Shown here: in pieces, positions 34,042 through 45,275 of the stretch
How the letters are laid out: every line of letters starts with the position of its first letter
Numbering within the stretch: the stretch's first letter is position 1
NCBI GenBank assembly: GCA_020746105.1
Contig: CM036658.1
Coordinates: 13,872,689-13,936,688, forward strand
Source of the DNA: Trogon surrucura
Taxonomy: Eukaryota; Chordata; Aves; Trogoniformes; Trogonidae
Reading direction: 5' to 3'
Length of the DNA: 64,000 nt
The notes under the pieces: model-generated
What the model saw: the letters and a program-made list of their open reading frames with translations, nothing else
What the model was told of the DNA's origin: nothing
The model's database searches: none
Translations under genes and position numbers: made by a program

Positions 34042-37000
34042 TGTCACAGAATCAATGACAGAATGATAGAATCATAGAATCATCGAATGTGTTGGGCTGG
34101 AAGTGACCTTTCAAGTCATCTAGTCCAACCCCTCTGCAGTGAGTAGGGATATCGTTGACTAGACCAGGTTGCTCAGAACCCCATCAAGCTTGACCTTAAT
34201 TGCCCCCAGGGATGGGTCCTGAACCATCTCCCCGGGCAACCTGTGCCAGTGATTCATCACACTCGTTGTAAGGAAGATTTTTTTCTGACATCTAATCTAA
34301 ATCTAGCCTGTTCTAGTTTCAAAACATTGCCCCTCATTCTGTCGCTATACATCTTTCTGAACAGTCCCTCTCCAGCTTTCCTGTAGGCCCCCTTCAGTCA
34401 CCAGAAGGCCATTATAAGGTCTTCTTGGAGCCTTCTCTTCTCCAGGCTGAACAACCCCAACTCTCTCAGTCTGTCCTTGTAGGAGAGGTGCTCCAGCCTT
34501 TTGATCACTTTCGTGGCCTTCCTCTGGACCCACTCCAACAAGTTCACAACATTCTTGTATTGAGGACTCCAGAACTGGACACAACACTTCAGGTGAAGTC
34601 TCACCAGAGCAGAGTAGAGGGGCAGAATCACCTCTCTTGATCTGCTGGCCACCCTTCTTCTGATGCAGCCCAGGATGTGATTGGCCTTCTGAGCTGCAAA
34701 CGCACATTGGCAGCTCATGTCCAGCTTTTCATTTGCCAGCACCCTCGAGTCCTTCTTTGTGGGACTGCTCTCTAGCACATCATACCTCAGCCTGCATTGA
34801 TAATGAAGATTGCCCTGACCCGGGTGCAGGACCTTACACTTGTCCTTGTTCGACCTCTTGAGATTCACAGGAGCCCACATCTCCATGTTGCGCAGGTCCC
34901 TCTGGGGAACATCCTGTCCCTCTGCATGTCAACCGCACCACTCAGCTTGGCGTCATCTGCACACTTGCTGAGGGTGAACGTGATCCCACTGTCTATACAT
35001 CATTGATGAAGGGCATTGATCTCAGCACATATCCCTGAGGGACACCAGCTGTCACCCATCTCCATCTGGACATCGAGCCATTGACCACAACCCTCTGCAT
35101 GTGACCATCCAGACAATTCCTTATCCACCAAGCAGTCCACCCATTAAATCTGTATGCCTCCAACTTAAAGAGAAGGATGTTGTGGGAGACTGTGCCAAAC
35201 ACCTTGCAGAAGTCCAGATAGATGACATCTATTGCTTTTTCCTTGTCCACTGATGTAGTCACTCTGTTGTAGAAAGCCACTAGGTTAGTCAAGCAGCACT
35301 TGCCCTTGGTGAAGCCATGCTGACTGTCTTGAATCACCTCCTTGTCCTCCACATGTACCAGCAGAGCCTCTAGGAGTATCTGTTCCATGATCTTCCCAGG
35401 CATAAAGGTAAGGCTGACAGGTCAGTAGTTCCCAAGGTTCATCTTTCTTCCGTTTTTAAAGATGAGTGTAAAGTTTCCCTTTTTCCAATTCGCAGGGACT
35501 TCACTTGACCGTCCTGATTTTTCAACTATCATGGAGAGTGGATTGGGAACTACATCAGTCAATTCCCTCACGACTCTGGGTTGCATCTCATCAGGTCCTA
35601 TAGAAATATGTATGTTCATGTTTCTCAGGTGGTAACTTGATCATCACTGATGATGGGAGAGAGTTTGCTCAGTCCTCATCTTACAGTCCTTCAGCTGGGG
35701 AGCTGTGAGGAGATATGTTCCTATTGAAGGCAAAATGATATTGAGAACTTCAGCCTTCTCCTTATCTGTTGTTACTAGCTTGCTGTCCATACTCATCAGG
35801 GGTGTTACACTTTCTTTAACCTTCCTTTTCTGGTTCACATACCTGCAGAAGTCCTTATTATTCTTTGCCACCATTGCCACATTTAGCTCCAGCTGCTCCT
35901 TTGCCTTCCTGGCCTTATCCCTGCATACCCAGGCAACATCCCTATACTTTTCCCAGGATACCTGTCGCTGCTTCCACTGCCTGTGCAGTTCCTTCTTGCC
36001 CTTTAGTTAGTCCAGAATGTCTCGACTCAGCCATGCTGGTTCCTTCCTTTCCTTATGTGATTTCTCACACCTCTGAATAGAGAGCTCTTATGCTCTGTGG
36101 AAAGTGTCCTTAAAGACCTGTCAGCTCTGTTCTTCTTCCTTGCCCCTCTGGATCATTTTCCTAGGAGGTTCTATTGAATAGCTCCCTGAAGAGCTGGAAA
36201 TTTGCTTTCCTAAAATTCGGGGTCCTGACAATGCACCTTATCTGACTCATGCCCCTTAGCACCATGAACTCCACAAGTGCATATTCACTGCAGCCCAGGA
36301 TCTCAACATCCATGATGCGCTCACCTCTGTTGGTGACCATCAGATGTAGTATTGCATCCCCTAGGGTAGGGCTTTCTATTTCATGGCTTAAGAAGCTACC
36401 ATTGAGACACTTCAGGCATGTCCTTGATTGTTTACACCTCACTATACTACTTTTCTAGCAGATGTTGAGGTGGTTGAAATCCCTCGGTAGGATGAGAGCC
36501 TGTGAGTATGATGTCTGCTGTAGCTGGAGTAAGTAAGCTTTGTCAGTAGGCTCCCCTTGATTGAGTGCACTGTAGTAGACACCAACAACAAGGTGTTGCC
36601 CTTGTTGTCTCAGTCACCAGTTCCTACCCATCAGCCTCTGACTTGCTCTTGGTTATTCTTTAGGGGCATCTGTTTACACTCCATCCACTTCTTAACATAC
36701 AGGGCAACACCACCATCCCTCCTTCCTCACCTGTCCCTTCCAAGCAGCCTATAGCCATTGATACCTACCTTTCAGTCACGAGTTTCATCCCACCAAGTCT
36801 CAGTAATGGCCACTATGTTGTAGCTTTCCAGTAGTATGGTAGCTTCTAACTCCTCCTGTTTGTAGCCCATGCTGTGCACATTCATGTAGAGCCACTTTGG
36901 CTGAGCTGTTGGTCATGTCACCCTCTTGGTTAAACACCATTTAATTCCTTTGAGGTGTTCTATGGATGTTTCTCCATTGGCTTCTACTACGTCAGGAGCC

Positions 37001-37188
37001 TCGGGTTCATTTCTGTAAGAGTTTAAACTGTGCTGCCATGTCCCCAGCTTGCCTCAGAGTATACCCATTGAAGGCCCTGAGTAGAACCCTGTACCTCTAA
37101 CTCTGGTGTGCCATCCCATGGCTTGTCACAGGGAAGCCTGATATTGTTATTTGCCTTTTTCACATCTAAAGAACCTATCCTGGACTTC
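34042..37188 (-). mobile_element. CR1 'A2', about 3.1 kb with most of ORF2
   Basis: This is the longest CR1 in the window. Read in reverse complement it holds the ORF2 endonuclease (about 37100-36160), the EN-RT linker, the RT domain (about 35620-34700), the C-terminal region and the 3' UTR. It ends in four octamer-like units (34042-34090). Its 3' tail lies exactly at the interruption of CR1 'C'. The 5' end is somewhere in 37110-37188. It lacks ORF1, so it is 5' truncated. 36461-37090 is very similar to CR1 'A' at 7063-7690, so both belong to one subfamily. Confidence 0.88.
34398..37090 (-). pseudogene. CR1 ORF2 (endonuclease-reverse transcriptase), decayed
   Basis: ORF2 encodes the nicking endonuclease and reverse transcriptase that insert CR1 into DNA. 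Visible pieces, 5' to 3', are an endonuclease DFN motif (36473-36481), LGCSEYALVEF (about 36330), an RT motif A region [19 protein letters not shown] (Asp near 35212), GVPQG near 35040, and motif C as CADDAKLS (ADD at 34952-34960). REVILPLYSALVRLHLKCCV and [13 protein letters not shown] follow. The frame is broken at several points and motif A has F-G in place of F-D, so no active protein can be made. Confidence 0.85.
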
Positions 37189-37294
37189 CCTGGGTAGTCT
37201 GTTCCAATGCTTAACAAACCTATCAGTGAAGAAGCTTTTCTTAATATCTGATCTACACCTTCCTTGAAACAATATGAGGCCATTTTATCTCACC
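37189..37294 (-). mobile_element. CR1 'C', middle part
   Basis: CTTCCCTGGGTAGTCTGTTC onward through CAATATGAGGCCATTTTATC continues the 33905-34041 half. It ends in TCACC (37290-37294), which is repeated after the short CR1 'D' insert. Confidence 0.82.
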
Positions 37295-37357
37295 ATAGAA
37301 TCACAGAATGATCTAGGCTGGAAAGGACCTTAGAGATCATTTAATCCAACCTCCCTG
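37295..37357 (-). mobile_element. CR1 'D', 63-bp 3'-end insertion
   Basis: ATAGAATCACAGAATGATCT through CAACCTCCCTG is just the terminal 63 bases of a CR1. It is flanked by TCACC on both sides (37290-37294 and 37358-37362). Removing it and one TCACC restores the continuous CR1 'C' sequence, so it is a genuine, extremely 5'-truncated insertion with a 5-bp target duplication. Confidence 0.85.
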
Positions 37358-38050
37358 TCACCCTATCACTTGCTACTTGGGAAAAGAGACCAGCATCCAC
37401 TGCACTGCAATCTTCTTGCAGTTAGTTGTACAGAGTGATAGGGTCTCCCCTCAGCCTCCTCTTCTCCAGCACAAACAACCCCAGTTCCCTCAGATGCTCC
37501 TCATAAGACTTGTTCTGGAGATCCTTCACCAGCTTCATTGCTTTTCCTTGGACAAGTTCCAGTATCTCAATGTCTTTCTTGTTGTAAAGAGCCTAAAACC
37601 GAACACACAGGATACGAGGTGTGGTCTCACCAGTGTCAAGTACAGAGGGACAACCACTTCCCTGGTCCTGCTGGCCACACTGTTTCTGATGTAGGTCAAG
37701 AGGCTGTTGGCCTTCTTGGAAGCCCAGGCACACTGGTGGCTCATGTCCAGATGGCTGTCGACCAACATCCCCAGGTCCTTTTCTGTCAGGCAACTTTCCA
37801 GTCATTCTTCCCCAAGTCCGCAGCACTGCCTGGGGTTGTTTTGACCCAAGTGCAGGAACTGGTACTTGGTCTTGAACCTTATACCATTGGCTTCAGCCCA
37901 TCAATCCAGGCTGTCCAGATTCCTCTGTAGACCCTTCCTACCCCCACGTAGACCCATGCTCCCATCCAGCTTTCTGTTGGCTGCAAACTTACTGAGAGTG
38001 CACTCGATTCATTCATCCAGATCTTTGATAAAACTATGAAACAGAACTGG
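37358..38050 (-). mobile_element. CR1 'C', 5' part
   Basis: CTATCACTTGCTACTTGGGA continues CR1 'C' upstream through the ORF2 C-terminus in reverse complement (CTCAGATGCTCCTCATAAGA, GGCCTTCTTGGAAGCCCAGG) to about 38050, where it is 5' truncated. It is collinear with CR1 'B' (8443-8880). Confidence 0.88.
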
Positions 38051-40430
38051 TTACCATATTCATGCTGTTATAATTGACGTTATCTATAAATTTTTTATCC
38101 CTATCAGTATCTGACGGAAGAACAGAAAAGGCCCAAAAAAATTATATCCACTGGCGAAACATGTCTAATAGCAGACTGAAAGTCAATTCAGATTCCATGT
38201 AATATGGAGTAATTCCTTTTGAAAAAGAAGCCTAACCTACAAATCTGTGATGTCTGCAGCACATTCATAATTGGGGAGGAGGAGGTTGGTAGATGATAAG
38301 GAAAGAATCCACAACTCCCCGTTGAAATGTTGGTGACTAAGAACATCTTCTACCAAAGAAAACGATGTCAAAAGTAGCACCCCTGTGGAAGAGTAAGTTA
38401 TCAGAAGGGACAGCTCTGTTTTCTTACAGACCTTGCAATCTCCATTTGACACTGTTTGCCTCTCTGTTCTAATGGGGTGCAAGTCTGCTTAGAGTCAGAG
38501 AATTACAATATCAAAAATGTGCTTCAACAGTATATGACTGTATTGCTGTTCACTAAACTCTGCTGATAAAGCCTCTTTCCCTGTCCATTACTTAACCATA
38601 GTGCTGACAGCTGTTTGTAGCCATCGTCTCTGGTGATTTATTTTAGCTCACCTTGATGCTGAGAAATATAAAGATTTCTTGTTGACATATACCTGACTAA
38701 GAGTTCCTGTTGATTTTTAATAAGCTTCTTAAAAATCAGAAAGACCTAAAAGTGATTACCTTCCTTCCTTCCTCGGAAAATATGTTATTTAAAGTCTCAT
38801 CCAGTTGAAGCTTCTGACAACAGCCTTGCAGGGAAGTTGATGTACATATTGATGACACATTAGCAACAGGCATTAGGTATTCTGAGCCACTGTCCTGGAA
38901 ATGCCAAAAAATATCAAAAGTATCATGGTTGTCATGATAATCTCCAAGGCAACATCAAAATCCTCTATGCCTCACAGCTAAATGAGAGTCAGAACCACAA
39001 GTTAATTTCCTACCACTCCAAGAGGTGGCAGTACAAATAATGGCACTGGGGACTCCAGGGTACCATTATAGATATTATACTTGGTAGAGTAAGAGTTGTA
39101 TTTTATTTTTATGACCTGTATGGGGCTAGCATGCATTTTATGTCTGATAGAGCAAGCCAAATATGCTTGTAGTCCATCATAGGTTAGGGCTTCTGTGCTT
39201 GTGCTGTTTAAACCCCTTGTCAATGCACCAGATACAATTATTGCTACTTAAAATGAAGTCAGAGTCATTAAAGAGCATAACTAAGTTTCCAAGAGGCTGA
39301 GGGAGGCTTTCTCCTCTTCGTAAGACTCAATCTCACCTTGGATATTTTGGTTTGAGTATTAAGTACATTATAATTTATATAATTTCTCTCTATGTTAAAT
39401 TAATATATACTTTACATCAGTATATAAATTAATAAATAATGACTAATTTGGTGAAAGAAATTTTAGTTTGTAGTTTACATTAAAAGGAAACAACCTCTGG
39501 ATAACTGAAAATCAGTCATGTCCCCTTTCTCTCAATAGAAACCTGTTACTAAGTGACACCATACCAACACAGAGCGAAAAGTGAGAGGGCCAGTAATATG
39601 AGATGTACTTGTAACTGTTGGAAAGGACACAAAAATGGAAGGAAAGATGCAGATCTAAGAAAACAATTCAGTTTCATCAAAGTAAATGCCTTTTTCATGT
39701 AAAGACAGTTAAATAACAGGAGGATTAGAGGTCGTTATGTATAGCTAATTAGAACTGAATTAGAAAGTACTATAATTGGGCAGCTGCAAACTTTGGCTTT
39801 AAAAGAATGTTAATATTTATGCTTTATACACTCAACTAAACTGCCAAACAGGTTGAAAGCTGAAGAGTAGGTCATAAAGCTCTCTGTGATCCAGCGCACT
39901 GAACACTGTTCTGAGTGTTTGCAAAGGGACTTGGTGTATACACATCTCTGCAAAGGCCAGCTCTAAAGGTGGGATGAAAACTGCTCCACATAATCCAAAT
40001 TTGAAGGAGATAATTTAAACGCTTTTTTTGTGAAGTCATAGCTATGTTTCAGTCACACAGTTATGTCCCATTTTTTAAACCTTGGTAAAGCCTGGGCCAT
40101 TGGTTTTGTGGATGGGAAAAATATAAACCTTGAATTTGGGGAATGGAATTTTAATAAAACCGTAGGATGAATTGTTTCTTTGACACTTCTCCTGGTTTCT
40201 TAGAGCAGCTGGGGACTTCCTTTAGATATTTTGTTAGGCTCAATATATTTTCATGTTCCTCAGAGGTAGTAATAGAGATCTTGAACAGTGTCCTTCATTA
40301 TTCCATTATCTGTGTCTTTCTTTTTGGTGCGCTATAATGTAAGGGGATATAAGGAAAGATATTTTAAATGGAAATGTAAAAATATTGTTTTATGGATTTA
40401 CTTTATTCAGTAAGGACAGTACATTGCCTT

Positions 40431-40591
40431 AGGAATTAAAATATGAAATACTTCAGCATTAAAACCTTTAATAAGGGCACATTTTTATTTTCTTATCCAC
40501 ACTATGAATCTCTAGGAATTAAAATATGAGATATTTCAATATTAAAACATTTAATAAGGACACATTTTTATGATCTGCATTATGAATCTCA
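40431..40591. repeat. About 80-bp direct tandem duplication
   Basis: Copies 40431-40513 and 40514-40591 both start AGGAATTAAAATATGA. They share TTAATAAGG.CACATTTTTA and end TATGAATCTC. They differ by scattered substitutions and a few indels, so the duplication is old. Confidence 0.92.
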
Positions 40592-41985
40592 TACACACTA
40601 GAGACAAAATTGATCCAAAGGAAAATCAATAAATGAGTTGTTAGTATTTCATTAAGTATTGTCCAAGTCTTTTGAGTTTTTCTGAGATTCTAGTTCTGGG
40701 AATTTGTTTGTAATAATAATAATAATTCAGAAGAGCCATTTGTTAGAAACTTCTTGATTTAGACAGACATCAGTGGCACAACTTGCTGAATTTTGGGTGG
40801 AGGAGGATAGGTAGGTACTTGGATTATTTTTGTTTTCTTTAGAGCTTCAGTCTGTAAGACACGTTTTGACTAAATATTATTTTGAGCTATCAAGGTTATT
40901 TCCCACCAGTCTAATCCAAATACTGTCTGATTGTTTTTTGCATTGCTGATTCATTGGTAATGCTGACAGTTTATTTTTCTTATGTGAAAGAAAATGTTTT
41001 TTAGATTTCTAATTTTTTTTTAGGTTTTCTGTGATCTCAGTTAAGTCTTATCTGTTTGTTGATTATGTTAGAATGACACACGTCTAAAATATATTAAGCA
41101 TATCTACTGGTAGTAAAAAAATCCTATCTTAAATTATTTGCCCTGTTTGGGGGTGTAATTTTTAGCTGAAAATAGTCAGGTTCCAAAATGCGATTTGAAA
41201 CCTGTTTAACTAATTAAGCAGTTAAATGGCTCCATAATAAGAAGAAGATCTTGTAAATTAACTTAATTAGTTCCAACAGGGAAACAGTCACTGAAGTACT
41301 GGGATGTACCTGAATAAATGCCTACTTGGAGGCAGATTGTTTCACCAGGGCAATCTGTGCATTCTTATGAACCCCCAAAAAGGCTCCCGGATCATTCTTT
41401 TTTTTATTTTTTTCACTGGAGATCAGCGTTAGATATTATTTAGATCATACAGAAATTGCTTGGATTTTCTTTTACTTATGTCTCTTATAAGCCTATTACA
41501 TTTTAGATAGCACAAAGAAGGAACAAAAGTGTATCTAAGTTCCCTTTATTTCCTCATCATGAGGAAGGATTAGTTATAAACATCATCAATTTGTTTCTGT
41601 ATACATGACTGCCTAGTTCAAATAACCTGCATGAACTGAAAAGAACTATAGTTTACTTGTACGCTGAAAAATCAGAAAGTATTCTGTGTTGAAGCATGTA
41701 GTTGAATAAATGAACCTAAGTTCCTTTCCATTTCTGTGATTGTTAGCTGTCTGCAAAAATGGAATTACTTAATTTACATATTAATATAAAGGTATAGATG
41801 GATGATGTCCTTTGCTTCAGTGTGATTGTCAAGCCTTGGGATATGCACACGAGCATATTGTGGACTGAAAGAATTAATTGAAGTCTCTTTACATATGAAA
41901 ATAGTCAGGAGCAATTCACTTCCACTGTTTCTTGTGCTTTTCTATAATGCATATGGAGACTCCATTAAGAAATGAATCCCCTTTT

Positions 41986-42006
41986 AATAAATAAATAAAT
42001 AAATAA
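41986..42006. repeat. (AAAT)n microsatellite
   Basis: About five AATA units. Confidence 0.9.
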
Positions 42007-43012
42007 TATTCTAAGGATCAGCAGTATAAAGTTATCAGAATTACCTCTCTACAGTTAACAGATTTTGAACATATGTTAAAATTTCTCAGTACCAACATTC
42101 TGCAATAAATTTAGTCATGTTAATCTCACCAATTTAGCAAGATCAATAGATCAATCAACTATAATTGGTATGCCTAGAAATTTTTCTACTGGCAATAAAA
42201 CACAGTTTCATAAGTAGCTTCTGTAATTTTCATTCAGCTGTCAGATGAATCAGATGGAATATACTGCAAATTGTCCTTTCTTAAGTCGTTGACATTTTTG
42301 CTTTAGTAAAGCTAGTTTAATCCGATCTGACTGGGCAGATGTTTCCACCCCTGCAGATTCTGTAGGAGTCAATGGAGCTTCACACAATTTTATAGTCATT
42401 TGATACAGCACCAGTATTGCTGCATAAAGTATGTACTGGAGAGGCTCCTATTTTATCTGGAATATTAAAACAAGTGAATAAAAAATGCCAGAACATGGCT
42501 AGTAAAGAAGTAGAAAGTCTTATTTTCTTTTATTTTATCAATAGCAATTTTTTGTTAACTTAAAATAATAAATCTTTTCTGGTTTCTTAAAGAAAATAAT
42601 TCTTATTTTGGGATGGCTGTTTAAATTCTCTGCCAAAAGTGAGCTTAGTGCAGGTGTAAAAAGAGAGCATATTTCACGTTATATTTTCATTTGTCGTGTT
42701 GACAAAATCACTGGATGCATTCATCATTAAGGTGTTAAGTCTTTGGAAACTTTGGCTGGATAAATTAAAAATATTGAAATGTTCTCCATTTCTTGGGGAA
42801 GGTGGTGGGGAGGATTGAAGAGCTGAGGAGGAGGAAGTACTTCAGTCAGGTTTACAATTTGTAAACGTAAGATTTTAGCTTTGAAATAAAATGAATAATC
42901 TAGAAACTGACTTCAGAATTCTGACGTCACTATTGTGTGATTGTGAATATATGCGAATACATTATTTAACATGTGTGTATATTTACACTTACATACCTAC
43001 ATATACATACAC

Positions 43013-43034
43013 TATATATATATATATATATATA
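43013..43034. repeat. (TA)n microsatellite
   Basis: Eleven TA units, preceded by a TACATACC-like stretch and followed by CACTCCCACACAC. Confidence 0.93.
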
Positions 43035-43189
43035 CACTCCCACACACGTTATAGTGAACAGAACAAGAATACATGATTCTCCATTATTTAGCACTTGTGA
43101 GAAGGCATCTAAATTACTGTGTGGCTCTCCCCTGTAGAGCAAAGACTGACAAACCAAGGTAACTGCGGCATGGTGTCATTAAAATTTTT

Positions 43190-43583
43190 TGAGGGCTGGA
43201 GCACTATATGTATAGGCTGAAGGTGCTGCTTATGATCAGTCTGGAGAAGAGTGGGCTGAGTGCAAACTTTTTACTTGTCTTTAGCTTTCCAGTAGGTGGT
43301 TATGAAAATGAGAATCCTGTCCATATTTGGAGTTGCTCTGTATAGGCTAGAGACAAGAATATATAGACAACATAGAATATTCTGCCTAGGTAAGGATTAA
43401 AAATTTCACCATAGGGGTTCTCAACCACTGTGTTGAGTTGCCCTGACAGAGGCTGAGGAAGACCCCCAAACTTAACAGGAGATAACTCATCTAACAGGTG
43501 TTCCTGTTACAAACAGAAGGGTTGGTCATGACAACCTGCAAAAGCTCTTTCTGATCTAAATTATTCTGTGATTTTATAATTTG
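43190..43583 (+). mobile_element. Old CR1 3' end
   Basis: Diverged remains of GAGGGCTGGAGCA, CAGTCTGGAGAAGAGTGGGC and a 3' end TTCTGATCTAAATTATTCTG followed by TGATTTTATAATT. The middle is largely lost, so this is among the oldest CR1 copies here. Confidence 0.75.
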
Positions 43584-45020
43584 AACTGTTAAACAAAATC
43601 CAACACTGAAGAATAGTCATGATGTTAAATAAATGGAATGTCTGTAGATAAGTGTGTTATCCCACAAGTCATGGAAGTGATTTGTCTGAAGATGAAGACA
43701 GTCATTCAGCCAGTATATTTTTTATGGAAAGGAGTTACACAATGTTGGGTAAGTTGAGATACCTGCACACTACAGTACTATATTCAGAGGAAACATCGTT
43801 AGATCTATCTGAACCTGGCAGCTGAGGTTGACCTGTGGGATGAAGCATTCGAAATCTATATTCAAATCTTCTATCTTCATATATGATTAGGTTTATTCAT
43901 ATGGCAAGTGATATGATACTCCACTCTTTTGTCTTCACAAAATGCTATTGACATGTCTTTCTGACAATCTTTTAAAAGCTGAAGTGATGAAATACATGCA
44001 AGTTAATTTAAATAATAAACCTGAATTGGGTTAAAAAAATAGTCAGCAAACCTGGATTTGACAAGGACTTGACATTTGAGACTGCTGTACAAAACTATTT
44101 AAGGCACTTTGTAAAGTACTTTTTTTGAAGTTTTTCAGCTCCAACAGAGCCCTTACAGATAAATGTTTTTTACAGGGTTTTAGAACACCTAGGAAAGTGC
44201 GCTTTGTGACATACGGGATTACATACTATCTCCTGTAAAGTCTAGTAGCAGCCTCTTAATTTCCTTTCAAGTTTGCTAGAAACAGATGTGTAGAAAAGAG
44301 TACTGCAGGAATTTAGTTATTAATGCAGAGACAGACTGCAATATCCTGTGTGTCAAGATGGCAGAGTATGCGCACTAAGTCTGCTCACATGTATGGCGTT
44401 TCTCAGTGTTGGCTAACCTTTGCAGCCTTCAAGCCACTTTGTTTTACGTACTCCTTTCCTGTGCTAGCAGCTCTGGACCTTGGGCAGAGGGGTCATGCTG
44501 GCCACGCCCTCAGTCACTGCTCTAGAGCAGTGACAGCACACCAGGAGCTCTTTTAGCAGTGACCTAATCACATTCTCTGGTTCCTCCATACAGAGAGGAA
44601 TTATCTCCTGGTGGTGTCTAAACTGCGTTTAGTGCAACAAAATAACTCTTTCAAGAAAACTACTTTGATAGTACATTTTAATAGGGAAGTTTTGTTTTCT
44701 TATGCCCTTTAATAGGAGGAAAGTGACCCTAAAGTGGGTAAGGCATTCTGCCACTTAAGTAAAAGCAATATCTTAAAGAAAGAATATTTTCGGTCAAATA
44801 ATTACTTCAATGTTTACAGGCTTCACCCTGGAAGCAAAAGCATTGACAAAGTGAATAAATTTAATGTGTTGTGTGTAGGGTTCCTCCTACTTCCTTTTAA
44901 ATTGTTATTTGTTATGGGCCACTTTTGTAAATATTGCCTATTTTTTGAAAGACTTCTAGAAAACAAATTCTATTTTGCCAGATCTTTTACTTATTCTAAT
45001 GAAAAGAATTTATATTTTTT
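43584..45020. other. Unique sequence with a GC-richer patch
   Basis: Mostly AT-rich. 44320-44600 is GC-richer, with a 77-codon open frame (44323-44556) and a 22-bp perfect palindrome. No family was recognised. Confidence 0.5.
44513..44534. repeat. 22-bp perfect palindrome
   Basis: Half-site GTCACTGCTCT is followed directly by its reverse complement AGAGCAGTGAC, with no spacer. No function is known. Confidence 0.95.
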
Positions 45021-45275
45021 TATAGAATTGTCATGGTAGGAAGGGACCTTAAAGATCATCTAGTTCCAACTCCCTTGCCATGAGCAGGGACATCCCCCAT
45101 TAGATCAGGCTGCTTAGGCTCAGAGCCCCATCCAACCTGGTCTTAGAAACTTCCAGGGATGGGGTCCACCACCTCTCTGGGCAACCTGTGCCAGTGTCTC
45201 ACCACCCTCACGGTGAAGAACTCCTTCCTAACGTCCAGTCTGAACCAATCCATCTCTAGCTTAAATCCAGATGTA
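45021..45275 (-). mobile_element. CR1 3' end
   Basis: Reverse-complement CR1: AGGAAGGGACCTTAAAGATC, CCTTGCCATGAGCAGGGACA and GGGCAACCTGTGCCAGTGTC. It is 5' truncated near 45275, and the octamer tail is short. Confidence 0.88.

Larger units (their letters stand above)
38051..43189. other. Unique AT-rich sequence with small local repeats
   Basis: No gene or interspersed repeat was recognised. It contains the tandem duplication at 40431-40591 and two microsatellites. Confidence 0.55.

Noticed and set aside
34398..36483. Several long plus- and minus-strand frames as host genes
   Set aside because: They are pieces of CR1 ORF2 or antisense shadows of it.
42891..43157. Tyr/Ile-rich open frames on both strands
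   Set aside because: They are produced by the (TA)n and TACATA microsatellite sequence.
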